Below are positions 18,282 through 25,723 of a stretch of DNA of 64,000 nt, piece after piece. Both the position numbers and the translations under genes were made by a program. This stretch comes from Chloroflexota bacterium. GTDB taxonomy: Bacteria > Chloroflexota > UBA11872. The stretch covers positions 57,235 through 121,234 of the forward strand of contig JAJECS010000022.1 of NCBI GenBank assembly GCA_022821905.1. Direction: 5' to 3'. Each line of letters starts with the position of its first letter. The first letter of the stretch is position 1. Under the pieces are notes generated by a model. That model had not been told where the DNA came from. It saw nothing but the letters and a program-made list of their open reading frames with translations, and searched no databases.

Positions 18282-19999
18282 CGCGGGTCCTCGATCACGC
18301 TGCGGACGCCCGTGCCCGGCACGATCATGGGATAGACGTTCTCGACCCGGTCGACGTGCACGTCCAGCACGACCGGCCCGTCGTAGGCGTGGGCGTCGGC
18401 GATGGCCGTGTGCAGCTCGTCGCGCGAGCTCACCGAGACGCCGCGAAGGCCGAAGGCCTCGGCCACCTTGGCGAAGTCGGGATTGTCGAGGAACGCGCCC
18501 ATGTAGCGGCCTTCGTAGAAGAACTGCTGCCACTGGCGAATCATGCCCAGGTGGGCGTTGTTCAGAATGGCGACCTTGACTGGGATCTTCTCGGCGGCCA
18601 GCGTGTTGAACTCCTGGATGTTGATGAGCAGGCCGCCGTCGCCGGTGACGCACCAGACGGGCTCGCCGGGCGCGCCCATCTGCACGCCCATAGCCGCCGG
18701 CAGGGCGTAGCCCATGGGGCCGAGGCCCCCGGCGCTGAAGAATCGGCGCGGCTTTTCGTACCAGAAGTGCTGCGAGGCCCACATCTGGTTTTGACCGACG
18801 TCGGCGATGACGCGCGCGTCGCCGCCCGAGGCGTCGTAGATCGACCGCACGACTTCCTGCGGCAGCACCGTGTCGGGGCTGTCGGGGATGTCGAGCGACG
18901 GGTGGTTCTCGCGCCATTCATTGAGCTGACCGATCCACGGCCGCCGCTCGCGATGCTCGATCAGCGGCATCAAGGCCTGGAGGGTGAGCTTGAGATCGCC
19001 CACGATGGGCACCTCGGTGTCCAGCACCTTGCCGATTTCCGCCGGATCGACGTCGATGTGCACGACCTTGGCGTTGGGGCCGAACTCGTCGACCTTGCCC
19101 ACGGCGCGATCGTCGAAGCGCACGCCCAAGCCGATGATGCAGTCGGTCTCGCCCATGGCGAAGTTGGCGTAGGCCAGCCCGTGCATGCCGAGCATGCCGA
19201 AGGACAGCGGGTGGGTCTCGGGAAATCCGCCGACGCCGTGCAGCGTCGTCACCACCGGAATGTTGCCGCTCGTCGCCAGCTCGAAGAGCTCGGGCGCGGC
19301 GCCGGAGATGTCCACGCCGTGGCCGGCCATGATCATGGGCCGCTCGGAAGCGTTGATGACCTCCGCCGCTCGTCGCACCATCTTGAGGTTGCCGGCGCGG
19401 ACGGGACGGTAGCCGCGGAGGTTCACCCGATCCGGCGCCGGAACGGTGGTTTCCTCCAGGAACACGTCCTTGGGCACGTCCACCACCACGGGACCGGGCC
19501 GGCCGGACTTGGCCAGGTAGAAGGCCTCGGCCATGACGCGAGGCAGCTCGTCGGCATGCATCACCAGGTAGTTGTGCTTGGTGATGGGAATGCTGATGCC
19601 CGTGATGTCGGTTTCCTGAAACGCGTCGGAGCCGATGGCCGGACGCGCGACCTGGCCCGTGATGTAGACCACGGGCACCGAGTCCATGTGGTCGTTGGCC
19701 ATGCTGGTGACGAGGTTCGTGGCCCCGGGACCCGAGGTGCTGGTGGCCACGCCGACCTTTCCGGTCGCCCGCGCGTAGCCGTTGGCCGCGAAGCCGGCGC
19801 CCTGCTCATGACGCGCCAGCACGTGGCGAATGCGGTCCTGGTAGTGATAGAGCGAGTCGTAGAACGGCAGCGAGGCGCCGCCGGGCATGCCGAAGATCAC
19901 GTCGATGCCCTCGGCCAGGATGGCTTCGCAGATCACCTGGCCGCCCGAGCGGGCGGGCACGGCGCCGTTGGTCGAGCCGTTGGATTCAGAGGCGGTCAT
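18278..19999 (-). CDS. ilvB: Acetolactate synthase large subunit
   Basis: This 573-residue ThDP-dependent catalytic subunit of AHAS makes acetolactate and acetohydroxybutyrate. The N-terminal GMPGGASLPFYDSL, the ThDP glutamate segment HEQGAGFAANGYARATGKVG, the FAD-type middle domain and the C-terminal GDGGLLINIQEFNTLAAEKI ThDP-Mg motif are all present. It is the first gene of ilvBNC-leuACD and lies about 190 bp after the T-box terminator. Confidence 0.95.
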   Translation of the reverse strand: MTASESNGSTNGAVPARSGGQVICEAILAEGIDVIFGMPGGASLPFYDSLYHYQDRIRHVLARHEQGAGFAANGYARATGKVGVATSTSGPGATNLVTSMANDHMDSVPVVYITGQVARPAIGSDAFQETDITGISIPITKHNYLVMHADELPRVMAEAFYLAKSGRPGPVVVDVPKDVFLEETTVPAPDRVNLRGYRPVRAGNLKMVRRAAEVINASERPMIMAGHGVDISGAAPELFELATSGNIPVVTTLHGVGGFPETHPLSFGMLGMHGLAYANFAMGETDCIIGLGVRFDDRAVGKVDEFGPNAKVVHIDVDPAEIGKVLDTEVPIVGDLKLTLQALMPLIEHRERRPWIGQLNEWRENHPSLDIPDSPDTVLPQEVVRSIYDASGGDARVIADVGQNQMWASQHFWYEKPRRFFSAGGLGPMGYALPAAMGVQMGAPGEPVWCVTGDGGLLINIQEFNTLAAEKIPVKVAILNNAHLGMIRQWQQFFYEGRYMGAFLDNPDFAKVAEAFGLRGVSVSSRDELHTAIADAHAYDGPVVLDVHVDRVENVYPMIVPGTGVRSVIEDPR

Positions 20000-20192
20000 T
20001 TGGGGGGTGCTCCTGTCAGAGTTGGAGAGTTGCGGGATCGAGGGGGAGCCGCGAACCGGCGCGCTATCGCCGGTTCGCGCCGCCTACCGCGACAGGCAGC
20101 GCCCAACCAAGCGGCTCGCCGGTGCGAGCGGCTCGGCCATCGTTGCTCGGACTTGCCGTCACGTGATCGTTCATCCTGTCCTCGGCACGTAC

Positions 20193-20217
20193 AAAAGCCC
20201 GTCCCCTGGGGACGGGC
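20193..20217 (-). terminator. Rho-independent terminator of the T-box leader
   Basis: On the minus strand GCCCGTCCCC and GGGGACGGGC flank a short loop and are followed by TTTT. The hairpin starts directly after the T-box core, as required for mutually exclusive terminator and antiterminator folds. Confidence 0.85.
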
Positions 20218-20411
20218 TCAACCCGCGGTACCACCCCGATTGCCCGGCAAACGCCGGACCACTCGGCGCCCCGCTAACGGTGGGCGACCGGGCCGGCCTC
20301 CCCGTGGATCGACCGACCGGCTCAGGGGCGACCTTCGGTCCTCGCAACCCGCTGGCTTGCACCGTTCCCAGCTCGCTCAGGGTTGGAGGGGGACCTACTC
20401 TTCCCCATCAA
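20193..20411 (-). ncRNA. T-box leader of the ilv-leu operon, predicted tRNA-Val sensor
   Basis: Read on the minus strand, the leader contains in order GATGGGGAAGAGTAG (20409-20395), the AG-rich GAGCGAGCTGG...GGTG...CCAGC stem I segment (about 20380-20351), GAAGGTCGCCCCTGAG (20337-20322), the invariant T-box core GGGTGGTACCGCGG (about 20235-20222) and a terminator hairpin. By alignment with the usual GAA-x-NNN-[AG]-CC-x-CTGAG pattern I read the specifier as GTC (20332-20330), a valine codon. The UGGU bulge predicts a tRNA with discriminator A. T-boxes sense uncharged tRNA and let transcription continue when the amino acid is scarce. Identity as a T-box is firm; the specifier is inferred. Confidence 0.85.
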
Positions 20412-20687
20412 CGCCGTTGTCAATTCGGCTCCTGCCACGCGCCGACAAGCCGCCGCGCGACAGGTTCGGCTCCAACGTATCAGGCGGTTCGGGGCTGGGC
20501 AAGAGTTTTGGCCAGAGCGTTGGGGGAGCCCCTTGGGCGGAGCGGGCTTGCGTTCCGTGGGCGCGCGTTGAGGAATTCGCCGCTGGCTCGCTCGATTCCT
20601 GCTCCTTAGATTCCTCGCTGCGCTCGGAATGACAGGGGTGGATTCGGCTGACGGGAGTGCCGCCGCGCTGTCCCGCATAATGCGCGG
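20412..20687. other. Promoter region for the ilv operon and the plus-strand exonuclease gene
   Basis: This 276-bp non-coding stretch separates the T-box leader from the divergent exonuclease-like gene. It holds one stem-loop repeat (20607-20635) and, on the plus strand, CATAAT at about 20677, only a few bases before the ATG at 20688. That would make a leaderless or very short-leader transcript. No gene is visible in the stretch. Confidence 0.4.
20607..20635. repeat. Dispersed repeat, ATTCCTCGCTGCGCTCGGAAT type
   Basis: TTAGATTCCTCG-CTG-CGCTCGGAATGAC forms an imperfect hairpin. The same unit occurs twice, inverted, at 40259-40342. This is a REP-like family spread through intergenic regions. 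Confidence 0.65.
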
Positions 20688-21332
20688 ATGCCTGCCTCGC
20701 CCGACAGACCCGCGCACGACCGGCGCTACGTGGTGTGGGATGTCGAGACGCTGCGGCTGAGCTACGAGGTCCAGGGCGGCTGGAGTCGCATCAGGGATTT
20801 CGGCCTGGCAGTGGCGGTGACCATTGACGACCAGGGTGCGCAGCGGTCCTGGGAGGAACCCGACGCCGGCGCGCTCATCGAGTACCTCGAAGGATTCCCC
20901 CACGTGGTCGGTTTCAACTCGCTGCGGTTCGATTGCGAGGTGATGACGGCGTACGGCCCCGTCGACACGCTGCGGGAGCGCAGCCTGGACCTGTTGGCGG
21001 CCATCCAGAGCGTCACCGGCCGCCGCCGCGGGCTGAGCCTGCAAAACATCGCGCGGACGATGTTCGGCCAGGAGAAGACCCTGGAGGACGGCACGGAGGC
21101 GGTTCGGCTGTGGCGGACCGGGCGGCCGGACGATCGGCAGCGGGTGATCGACTACTGCGCGCAGGACGTGGTGCTCACGCGGCGGATCCTGGATTTCGGC
21201 ATTGCCCACGGCTACGTGCTGGCGCCGGTGCCCGACGTCAACAACCGCGGCGAGTCGGTGGGGGTGCAGGTGCCCGTGACGTGGGGTGAATTGTCCGGCC
21301 TGGCCGGCGGAGCGACGGAGTTCGAGTCCTAG
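20688..21332 (+). CDS. RNase H-like (DEDD-type) exonuclease domain protein
   Basis: This 214-residue protein has a ribonuclease H-like exonuclease pattern: VVWDVETLRL at about residue 16 (Asp and Glu of motif I), GFNSLRFDCEVM (motif II Asp) and DYCAQDVVLTRRILDFG (motif III Asp). The arrangement resembles the YprB-like RNase_H_2 family, usually acting on single-stranded nucleic acid. No fused domain is present. It is monocistronic, and the strong inverted repeat at 21392-21448 probably ends both it and the convergent gene. Substrate unknown. Confidence 0.65.
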   Translation: MPASPDRPAHDRRYVVWDVETLRLSYEVQGGWSRIRDFGLAVAVTIDDQGAQRSWEEPDAGALIEYLEGFPHVVGFNSLRFDCEVMTAYGPVDTLRERSLDLLAAIQSVTGRRRGLSLQNIARTMFGQEKTLEDGTEAVRLWRTGRPDDRQRVIDYCAQDVVLTRRILDFGIAHGYVLAPVPDVNNRGESVGVQVPVTWGELSGLAGGATEFES

Positions 21333-21391
21333 CCGGACGCCCCGTGCGGCGCTCGGAAGCCGCGAAACCAAATGCTGGTACTGGCATGCAT

Positions 21392-21448
21392 GCGCCTCAA
21401 TCCGTTCGCCCTGAGCTTGTCGAAGGGGAATCGAACGGATTGAGGCGC
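21392..21448. terminator. Long perfect stem-loop between convergent genes, carrying a dispersed repeat
   Basis: Seventeen-base arms GCGCCTCAATCCGTTCG (21392-21408) and their exact complement (21432-21448) enclose the widely dispersed repeat CCCTGAGCTTGTCGAAGGG. The stem is perfect, and it sits in the 142-bp gap between a plus-strand gene ending at 21332 and a minus-strand gene ending at 21475. It is a good bidirectional terminator candidate, although it lacks a U-tract. Confidence 0.6.
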
Positions 21449-21474
21449 GGCCTAGAAGCTGATTCGCAGCTTTC

Positions 21475-21705
21475 CTAGCCGAAGATCATGAGCGCCGCCA
21501 CGGTGCCGGTCACGGCGCCGATCGCCGCGCCCATGACCAGGGCAACCAGCATCCACATGGCGCTGGAAGGACCGGGCGCCGGTGCGGATGGGAGTGGTGA
21601 GGACGCCTCGTGCCGGCGGCTGCCAGCCTGATTGACCTCGTCGGGGCCGATGAGTCGGGGTTGGTCGAGATCCGTTTCGGCCCGGGCAGCGCGACGCTCG
21701 CTCAT
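21475..21705 (-). CDS. Small single-pass membrane protein of unknown function
   Basis: This 76-residue protein has a polar N-terminal half (MSERRAARAETDLDQPRLIG) and a C-terminal hydrophobic helix (MWMLVALVMGAAIGAVTGTV) ending in LMIFG. The helix has a Gly-x-x-x-Gly-like spacing. ATG 21705 is chosen over ATG 21720 because the sequence after it looks like a natural start. It precedes a divergent intergenic space and then coaBC. No family recognised. Confidence 0.5.
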   Translation of the reverse strand: MSERRAARAETDLDQPRLIGPDEVNQAGSRRHEASSPLPSAPAPGPSSAMWMLVALVMGAAIGAVTGTVAALMIFG

Positions 21706-21798
21706 GCCGCAGGCTATCACGGGGATATTTCGGACCCGTGCCGGCAGGCTCTCGCAAACTCGCGGGGCGGGCGGTCCGTGCGCGGGTCGTACTGGCGG

Positions 21799-22995
21799 CT
21801 AATTCGCCTCGAGCAGCTCTTGCACCAGATCGAGGACGGCGTCGGCCACCGCCGCCTTGCTCCGCAGCGAGACCTCGCGGCGCCCACCGTCCCGCGTGAG
21901 CATGGTGACCTCGTTGGTGGAGGCGGCGAAGCCGCGATCCGCGGACGCCACGTCGTTGACGACCACCGCGTCGAGCTCGAGCTCGCGAAGCTTGGCCTGG
22001 GCGTTGGATTCGTGGTCGTCGGTCTCCGCGGCGAAGGCGACGCGTACGAAATCTCCTCTGAGCGCGTCCAGGAGGCTCGGGTTCTCCACCAACGCCACGG
22101 AGGGCACTCCGGCGCGGCGCTTGATCTTGCCCGCCGCTTGATTGGCCGGACGAAAATCGCCCACCGCCGCGTTCATGATGAGGGCGTCGCAGTCCTGGGT
22201 CGCGGCCTCCAGCGCTTCCAACATGGCGTCGGCCGACTCCACCTGCCGGGTCGTGACGCCGTAGGGCGGGTCCACGGTGGCCGCGCCGATGACGAGCCGC
22301 ACGTTCGCCCCGCGCTCGACCGCGGCGCGCGCCAGCTCGACGCCTTGCCGGCCCGTGGCGCGGTTTCCGATGTAGCGCACGGGGTCCATGAACTCGCGGG
22401 TTCCCCCGGCTGAGATCACGACCGAGCGGCCCGCGAGCGGCCCCGAACGCCCCAGGACGAGCCGCACGGCATCGACGAGGGTCTCGGCGGGCGGCAACCG
22501 GCCCGGTCCTGTCGCGCCCGACGCGAGCCGTCCTTCGTCCGGCGGGACGACATGCACGCCGCGGCCGCGCAGGGCGTCGAGATTGGCTTGCGTGGCCGGA
22601 TGCGCCAGCATGCCGGGCTCCATCGCGGGTGCGAGCACCACGGGCGCCGCGCTGACCAGCGCGATCTCGGAGACGGCGTCCTCGGCCAGGCCGAGCGCCA
22701 GACGCGCGATGGTGGTCGCGGTGGCCGGCGCGATGACGACGACGTCGGCCGCGCGGCCCAACTCAACGTGGGCGATGCGATGCTCGGGCGTCATCGGCGT
22801 GTCCGCCGTGACGACCTGGCGCTGGGTGAGCGCCTCGAAGGTCATCGGGGCGACGAATTGCTCGGCGCCGCGCGAGAGCGCCACGTCCACCTGCGCACCG
22901 GCCTGCGTGAGCGCGCTGGCCAGCTCCGCCGCCTTGTAGGCGGCGATGCTGCCGGTGACGCCGAGGACGACCCGCGCGCCCGCCAGCAGGCTCAT
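21799..22995 (-). CDS. coaBC: Bifunctional phosphopantothenoylcysteine decarboxylase/synthetase
   Basis: This 398-residue CoA-pathway enzyme has an N-terminal flavin-dependent CoaC decarboxylase at about 1-180 (LGVTGSIAAYKAAELASAL, the His in TPEHRIAHVELG, and PAMEPGM, where many homologs have PAMN). The C-terminal CoaB synthetase at about 185-395 begins GRSVVISAGGTREFMDPVRY. It couples 4'-phosphopantothenate with cysteine and decarboxylates the product. It overlaps coaX by 4 bp, so two steps of CoA synthesis are co-expressed. Confidence 0.92.
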   Translation of the reverse strand: MSLLAGARVVLGVTGSIAAYKAAELASALTQAGAQVDVALSRGAEQFVAPMTFEALTQRQVVTADTPMTPEHRIAHVELGRAADVVVIAPATATTIARLALGLAEDAVSEIALVSAAPVVLAPAMEPGMLAHPATQANLDALRGRGVHVVPPDEGRLASGATGPGRLPPAETLVDAVRLVLGRSGPLAGRSVVISAGGTREFMDPVRYIGNRATGRQGVELARAAVERGANVRLVIGAATVDPPYGVTTRQVESADAMLEALEAATQDCDALIMNAAVGDFRPANQAAGKIKRRAGVPSVALVENPSLLDALRGDFVRVAFAAETDDHESNAQAKLRELELDAVVVNDVASADRGFAASTNEVTMLTRDGGRREVSLRSKAAVADAVLDLVQELLEAN

Positions 22996-23756
22996 TCGCC
23001 CGTCATCGCCTGGTGAATCCGGGCCAGACCCTTCAGGGTGAGGTCGGCGTCCACCCGCTCGAATCCCCCCACGTCAGCGGCAAGCCTGGCCGCCAGACCA
23101 CCGGTGGCGACGACCCTCCAGGGCCCGCCGGGCTCGGCCTTCAGCCGGCCGATCACGCCGCGCGCGAGCTCCACGTAGCCCCAATAGACACCGGCGCGCA
23201 TGGCATCGACCGTGTTGCGACCCACGAGCTCCTCGGGTCGTTCGATGTCGATCTTCGGCAATTGTGCCCCCGAAGCCGTGAGCGCCTCGCCGAGCGCTCG
23301 GATGCCGGGCGCGATGACGACGCCGCGCAGGTCGCCCTGGGCGTCGACGACGTCGAAGGTGGTGACGCTGCCGAGGTCGGCGACGATGACCGGCGCTCCG
23401 ACCTCCGCGCGCGCGGCAATGGCGTTGGCCACACGGTCGACGCCCACCTGCGCCGGTTCATCGACGCGCAGCCGAATTCCCGGCACCGTCTCGGCGCGCA
23501 CGACGAGGGGCGGCGTCGCGGTGACCGCGGACAGGGCCTCGCTGATGCGCGGGGTGAGCGCCGGGACCACGGAACCAACGACGGCGTGGACGATCGGGCC
23601 GGCATCGACGTAGGCCAGCATCGCTCGCAACAGGTCGGCGAACTCGTTCTCAGTGCGATTGAGGTCGCTGTGCAAGGCCCAGCGCGCTCGGACCGCGCCG
23701 TCGTCGATGACGCCGCACGTTACGTCGGTATTGCCAATGTCGACAGCTAGAATCAA
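22992..23756 (-). CDS. coaX: Type III pantothenate kinase
   Basis: This 254-residue CoaX-family kinase phosphorylates pantothenate, the first step of CoA synthesis, and is insensitive to CoA feedback in characterised members. ASKHA motifs are visible: AVDIGNTDVTCGVIDDG (phosphate 1), PAQVGVDRVANAIAA (GxDR) and VADLGSVTTFDVVD. The stop overlaps the coaBC start. It is divergent from the creatininase-like pair. Confidence 0.92.
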   Translation of the reverse strand: MILAVDIGNTDVTCGVIDDGAVRARWALHSDLNRTENEFADLLRAMLAYVDAGPIVHAVVGSVVPALTPRISEALSAVTATPPLVVRAETVPGIRLRVDEPAQVGVDRVANAIAARAEVGAPVIVADLGSVTTFDVVDAQGDLRGVVIAPGIRALGEALTASGAQLPKIDIERPEELVGRNTVDAMRAGVYWGYVELARGVIGRLKAEPGGPWRVVATGGLAARLAADVGGFERVDADLTLKGLARIHQAMTGE

Positions 23757-23980
23757 CGGCGCGGCCTACCTGTCGTTCGTGGGTGTTGTTGCGTGCATGG
23801 GCATACGTCAGGCGGACGCACATTTGCATTCGACTCTCTCCCTAGCCCTCTCCCTTGAAGGGAGCGGGGACCGGATGGCAGGAGAGAGACGCAGAAACGC
23901 CTGAACCTGAGCGACGTGACCCACGGCTCACCTGTCAGGCCAAGGTTATGATAGCCGTCGCTCACCGCCACCCTCCGTGC
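23757..23980. other. Divergent promoter region between coaX and the creatininase-like genes
   Basis: This 224-bp gap contains a Pyr-rich hairpin (CCCTCTCCCTTGAAGGGAG at about 23846) and TATGAT at 23947-23952. The latter is a plausible -10 for the plus-strand genes and would place transcription start shortly before the ATG at 23981. No gene seen. Confidence 0.4.
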
Positions 23981-24814
23981 ATGGCTGACCTTCCACGACC
24001 CCTGCGACTGACCCACATGACCTGGCCCGAGGTCGAGGCGGCGCGCAACGGCGTGCGGCTGGTCGCGATTCCCCTGGGGTCCATCGAGCAGCACGGACCG
24101 AATACGTCGCTCGACACCGACCTCGTCATCGCGGAGGACCTGACGCTGCGGCTGGCGGAGCGCTTCCATCCCCAGATTCTCGTCGCGCCGACCATTCCCT
24201 ACGGCATGTCGGCCTACCACATGGGCTTTCCGGGCACGGTCACGCTGCGTCCGCAAACCTATCTGCATGTGATCGAGGACAACGTCACGTCGCTGCTGCA
24301 TCACGGGTTCGACTCGTTCCTCTTCACCAACTGGCACACGGGCAACGAGTCCGCCCTGATCCTGGCGCTGCAAACCTTGCCCGCGCGTTTGCCGGTGCGC
24401 TTCATGGCGGGGATATCGCTCTATGACCTGGAAGACGACGCGCTCGCCAAGCGCATCATGCAGTCGAACACGGGAGGCCACGCCGACGAGCTGGAGACGG
24501 CGGAGCTGATGGCCGTGCGGCCCGACCGGGTGAAGACCGGCGCATTGGAAGCCGCCGCCCTGCGCGGCGGGCTTCGTTCGCCGCGCAATCGATTCTGGCG
24601 TCGCGGCATTCGCATGAACACCGATTTCTCCGACTTCACCGCCAACGGCGCCGTCGGCGACGCCCGCTTGGCAACCGTGGAGGACGGTCGCGAGATGATC
24701 GAGGCGATCGAGCGGCGCGCCGACGATCTGATCGGGCAGCTGCTGGAAGCGCCCGAAGATCTGGTCGCCCAGGGGCGGCTGCTGCGGTGGCGCGATGGGA
24801 CCGGCGGCGCATGA
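23981..24814 (+). CDS. Creatininase-family metal-dependent amidohydrolase, first copy (divergent motif)
   Basis: This 277-residue creatininase/MftE-like protein belongs to a family of metal-dependent amidases acting on cyclic or small amides. The N-terminal metal motif is IPLGSIEQHGPN, and the C-terminal one GGHADELETAE is normal. The central motif usually written NGHGGN reads NWHTGN here, keeping the His but changing its surroundings. A start at 23981 (MADLPRPLRL) follows the -10-like TATGAT; ATG 23948 is an alternative. Its stop overlaps the next paralog by 4 bp. Substrate unknown. Confidence 0.82.
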   Translation: MADLPRPLRLTHMTWPEVEAARNGVRLVAIPLGSIEQHGPNTSLDTDLVIAEDLTLRLAERFHPQILVAPTIPYGMSAYHMGFPGTVTLRPQTYLHVIEDNVTSLLHHGFDSFLFTNWHTGNESALILALQTLPARLPVRFMAGISLYDLEDDALAKRIMQSNTGGHADELETAELMAVRPDRVKTGALEAAALRGGLRSPRNRFWRRGIRMNTDFSDFTANGAVGDARLATVEDGREMIEAIERRADDLIGQLLEAPEDLVAQGRLLRWRDGTGGA

Positions 24815-25647
24815 CTACCGCGTCGCAGCCGCCCATGGTCCTTGCCCAGCAGTCGTGGACCGAGCTTGCGTCGGTGCTGGACGACATCGAGCTGGTGCTC
24901 ATCCCCATCGGTTCCACCGAGCAGCACGGTCCGAACCTGGGCCTTGGGCAGGACCACTTGATCGCGCAGGCGTTCTGTGAGCTAGCCGCGGAACGGCTGC
25001 GACCGCGCTTGCTGGCGGCGCCGGCGATTCCGTGGGGCATTTCCGATCACCACATGAACTTTCCGGGGAGCATGACGCTGCGCCCGGAGACCTTCCTGGA
25101 CCTGCTGGAGGACGTGATCAACAGCCTGGTCCACCACGGCTTGCGTCGGTTTCTGCTGGTGAACGGCCACGGCGGCAACAAAGCGCTGGCCGGCGCCGCC
25201 ATCCAGGACTTCGGCATGCGGCTGGACGTGGACTTCGTGGGCGCGGTTTCTCACGGCATGCTCGACCCCGAGGAGGCGCAGGCTTCGATCCGCGGCGACT
25301 TGCCGACCGGACACGCGGACGAGTTCGAGACGTCGTACTCCTACTACCTGGACCCGACGCTCGTGCGTGAAGACGCCCTGGTCCGCGCCGAGATGGACGA
25401 GCGCTTCTACGCCTTCCGCATGAAGCTGGCCGACTTCGACCTGGAATGGCCGAATCCCGAAGGCGCGCTAACCCGCAACGGGGCGCTGGGCGACGCGATC
25501 CGCGGCACGCGCGAGGCCGGCGAGGCCCTGATCGAAGGGGGGATTGCCGAGCTGGGAGACATGGTGGAGTTTCTTCGCGAGCACGCACCCCGATGGAATG
25601 GCCCGCCGAACGGCCGGCTGCGGTGGGAGCGTCCCGCGAGGGGATAG
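24811..25647 (+). CDS. Creatininase-family metal-dependent amidohydrolase, second copy
   Basis: This 278-residue paralog of the preceding protein keeps all standard motifs: IPIGSTEQHGPN, FLLVNGHGGNKALA, and TGHADEFETSYSY. It begins MTTASQPPM at ATG 24811, overlapping the upstream stop in an ATGA junction, which supports translational coupling and an in-place duplication. It may form a hetero-oligomer with the first copy, since the family forms hexamers; that is inference. Confidence 0.85.
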   Translation: MTTASQPPMVLAQQSWTELASVLDDIELVLIPIGSTEQHGPNLGLGQDHLIAQAFCELAAERLRPRLLAAPAIPWGISDHHMNFPGSMTLRPETFLDLLEDVINSLVHHGLRRFLLVNGHGGNKALAGAAIQDFGMRLDVDFVGAVSHGMLDPEEAQASIRGDLPTGHADEFETSYSYYLDPTLVREDALVRAEMDERFYAFRMKLADFDLEWPNPEGALTRNGALGDAIRGTREAGEALIEGGIAELGDMVEFLREHAPRWNGPPNGRLRWERPARG

Positions 25648-25723
25648 GGGCTGAGTCGGGCGCGGTTGGCAGGATTCCCAGGCTGCGCGCAGCCTGGGCC
25701 ACCGGACCCGCCCAATATCGGAC

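Noticed and set aside
18356..20632. 758-codon plus-strand frame opposite ilvB
   Set aside because: Shadow of ilvB and of the T-box leader; composition is His/Asp/Gly-rich as expected for antisense of a high-GC gene.
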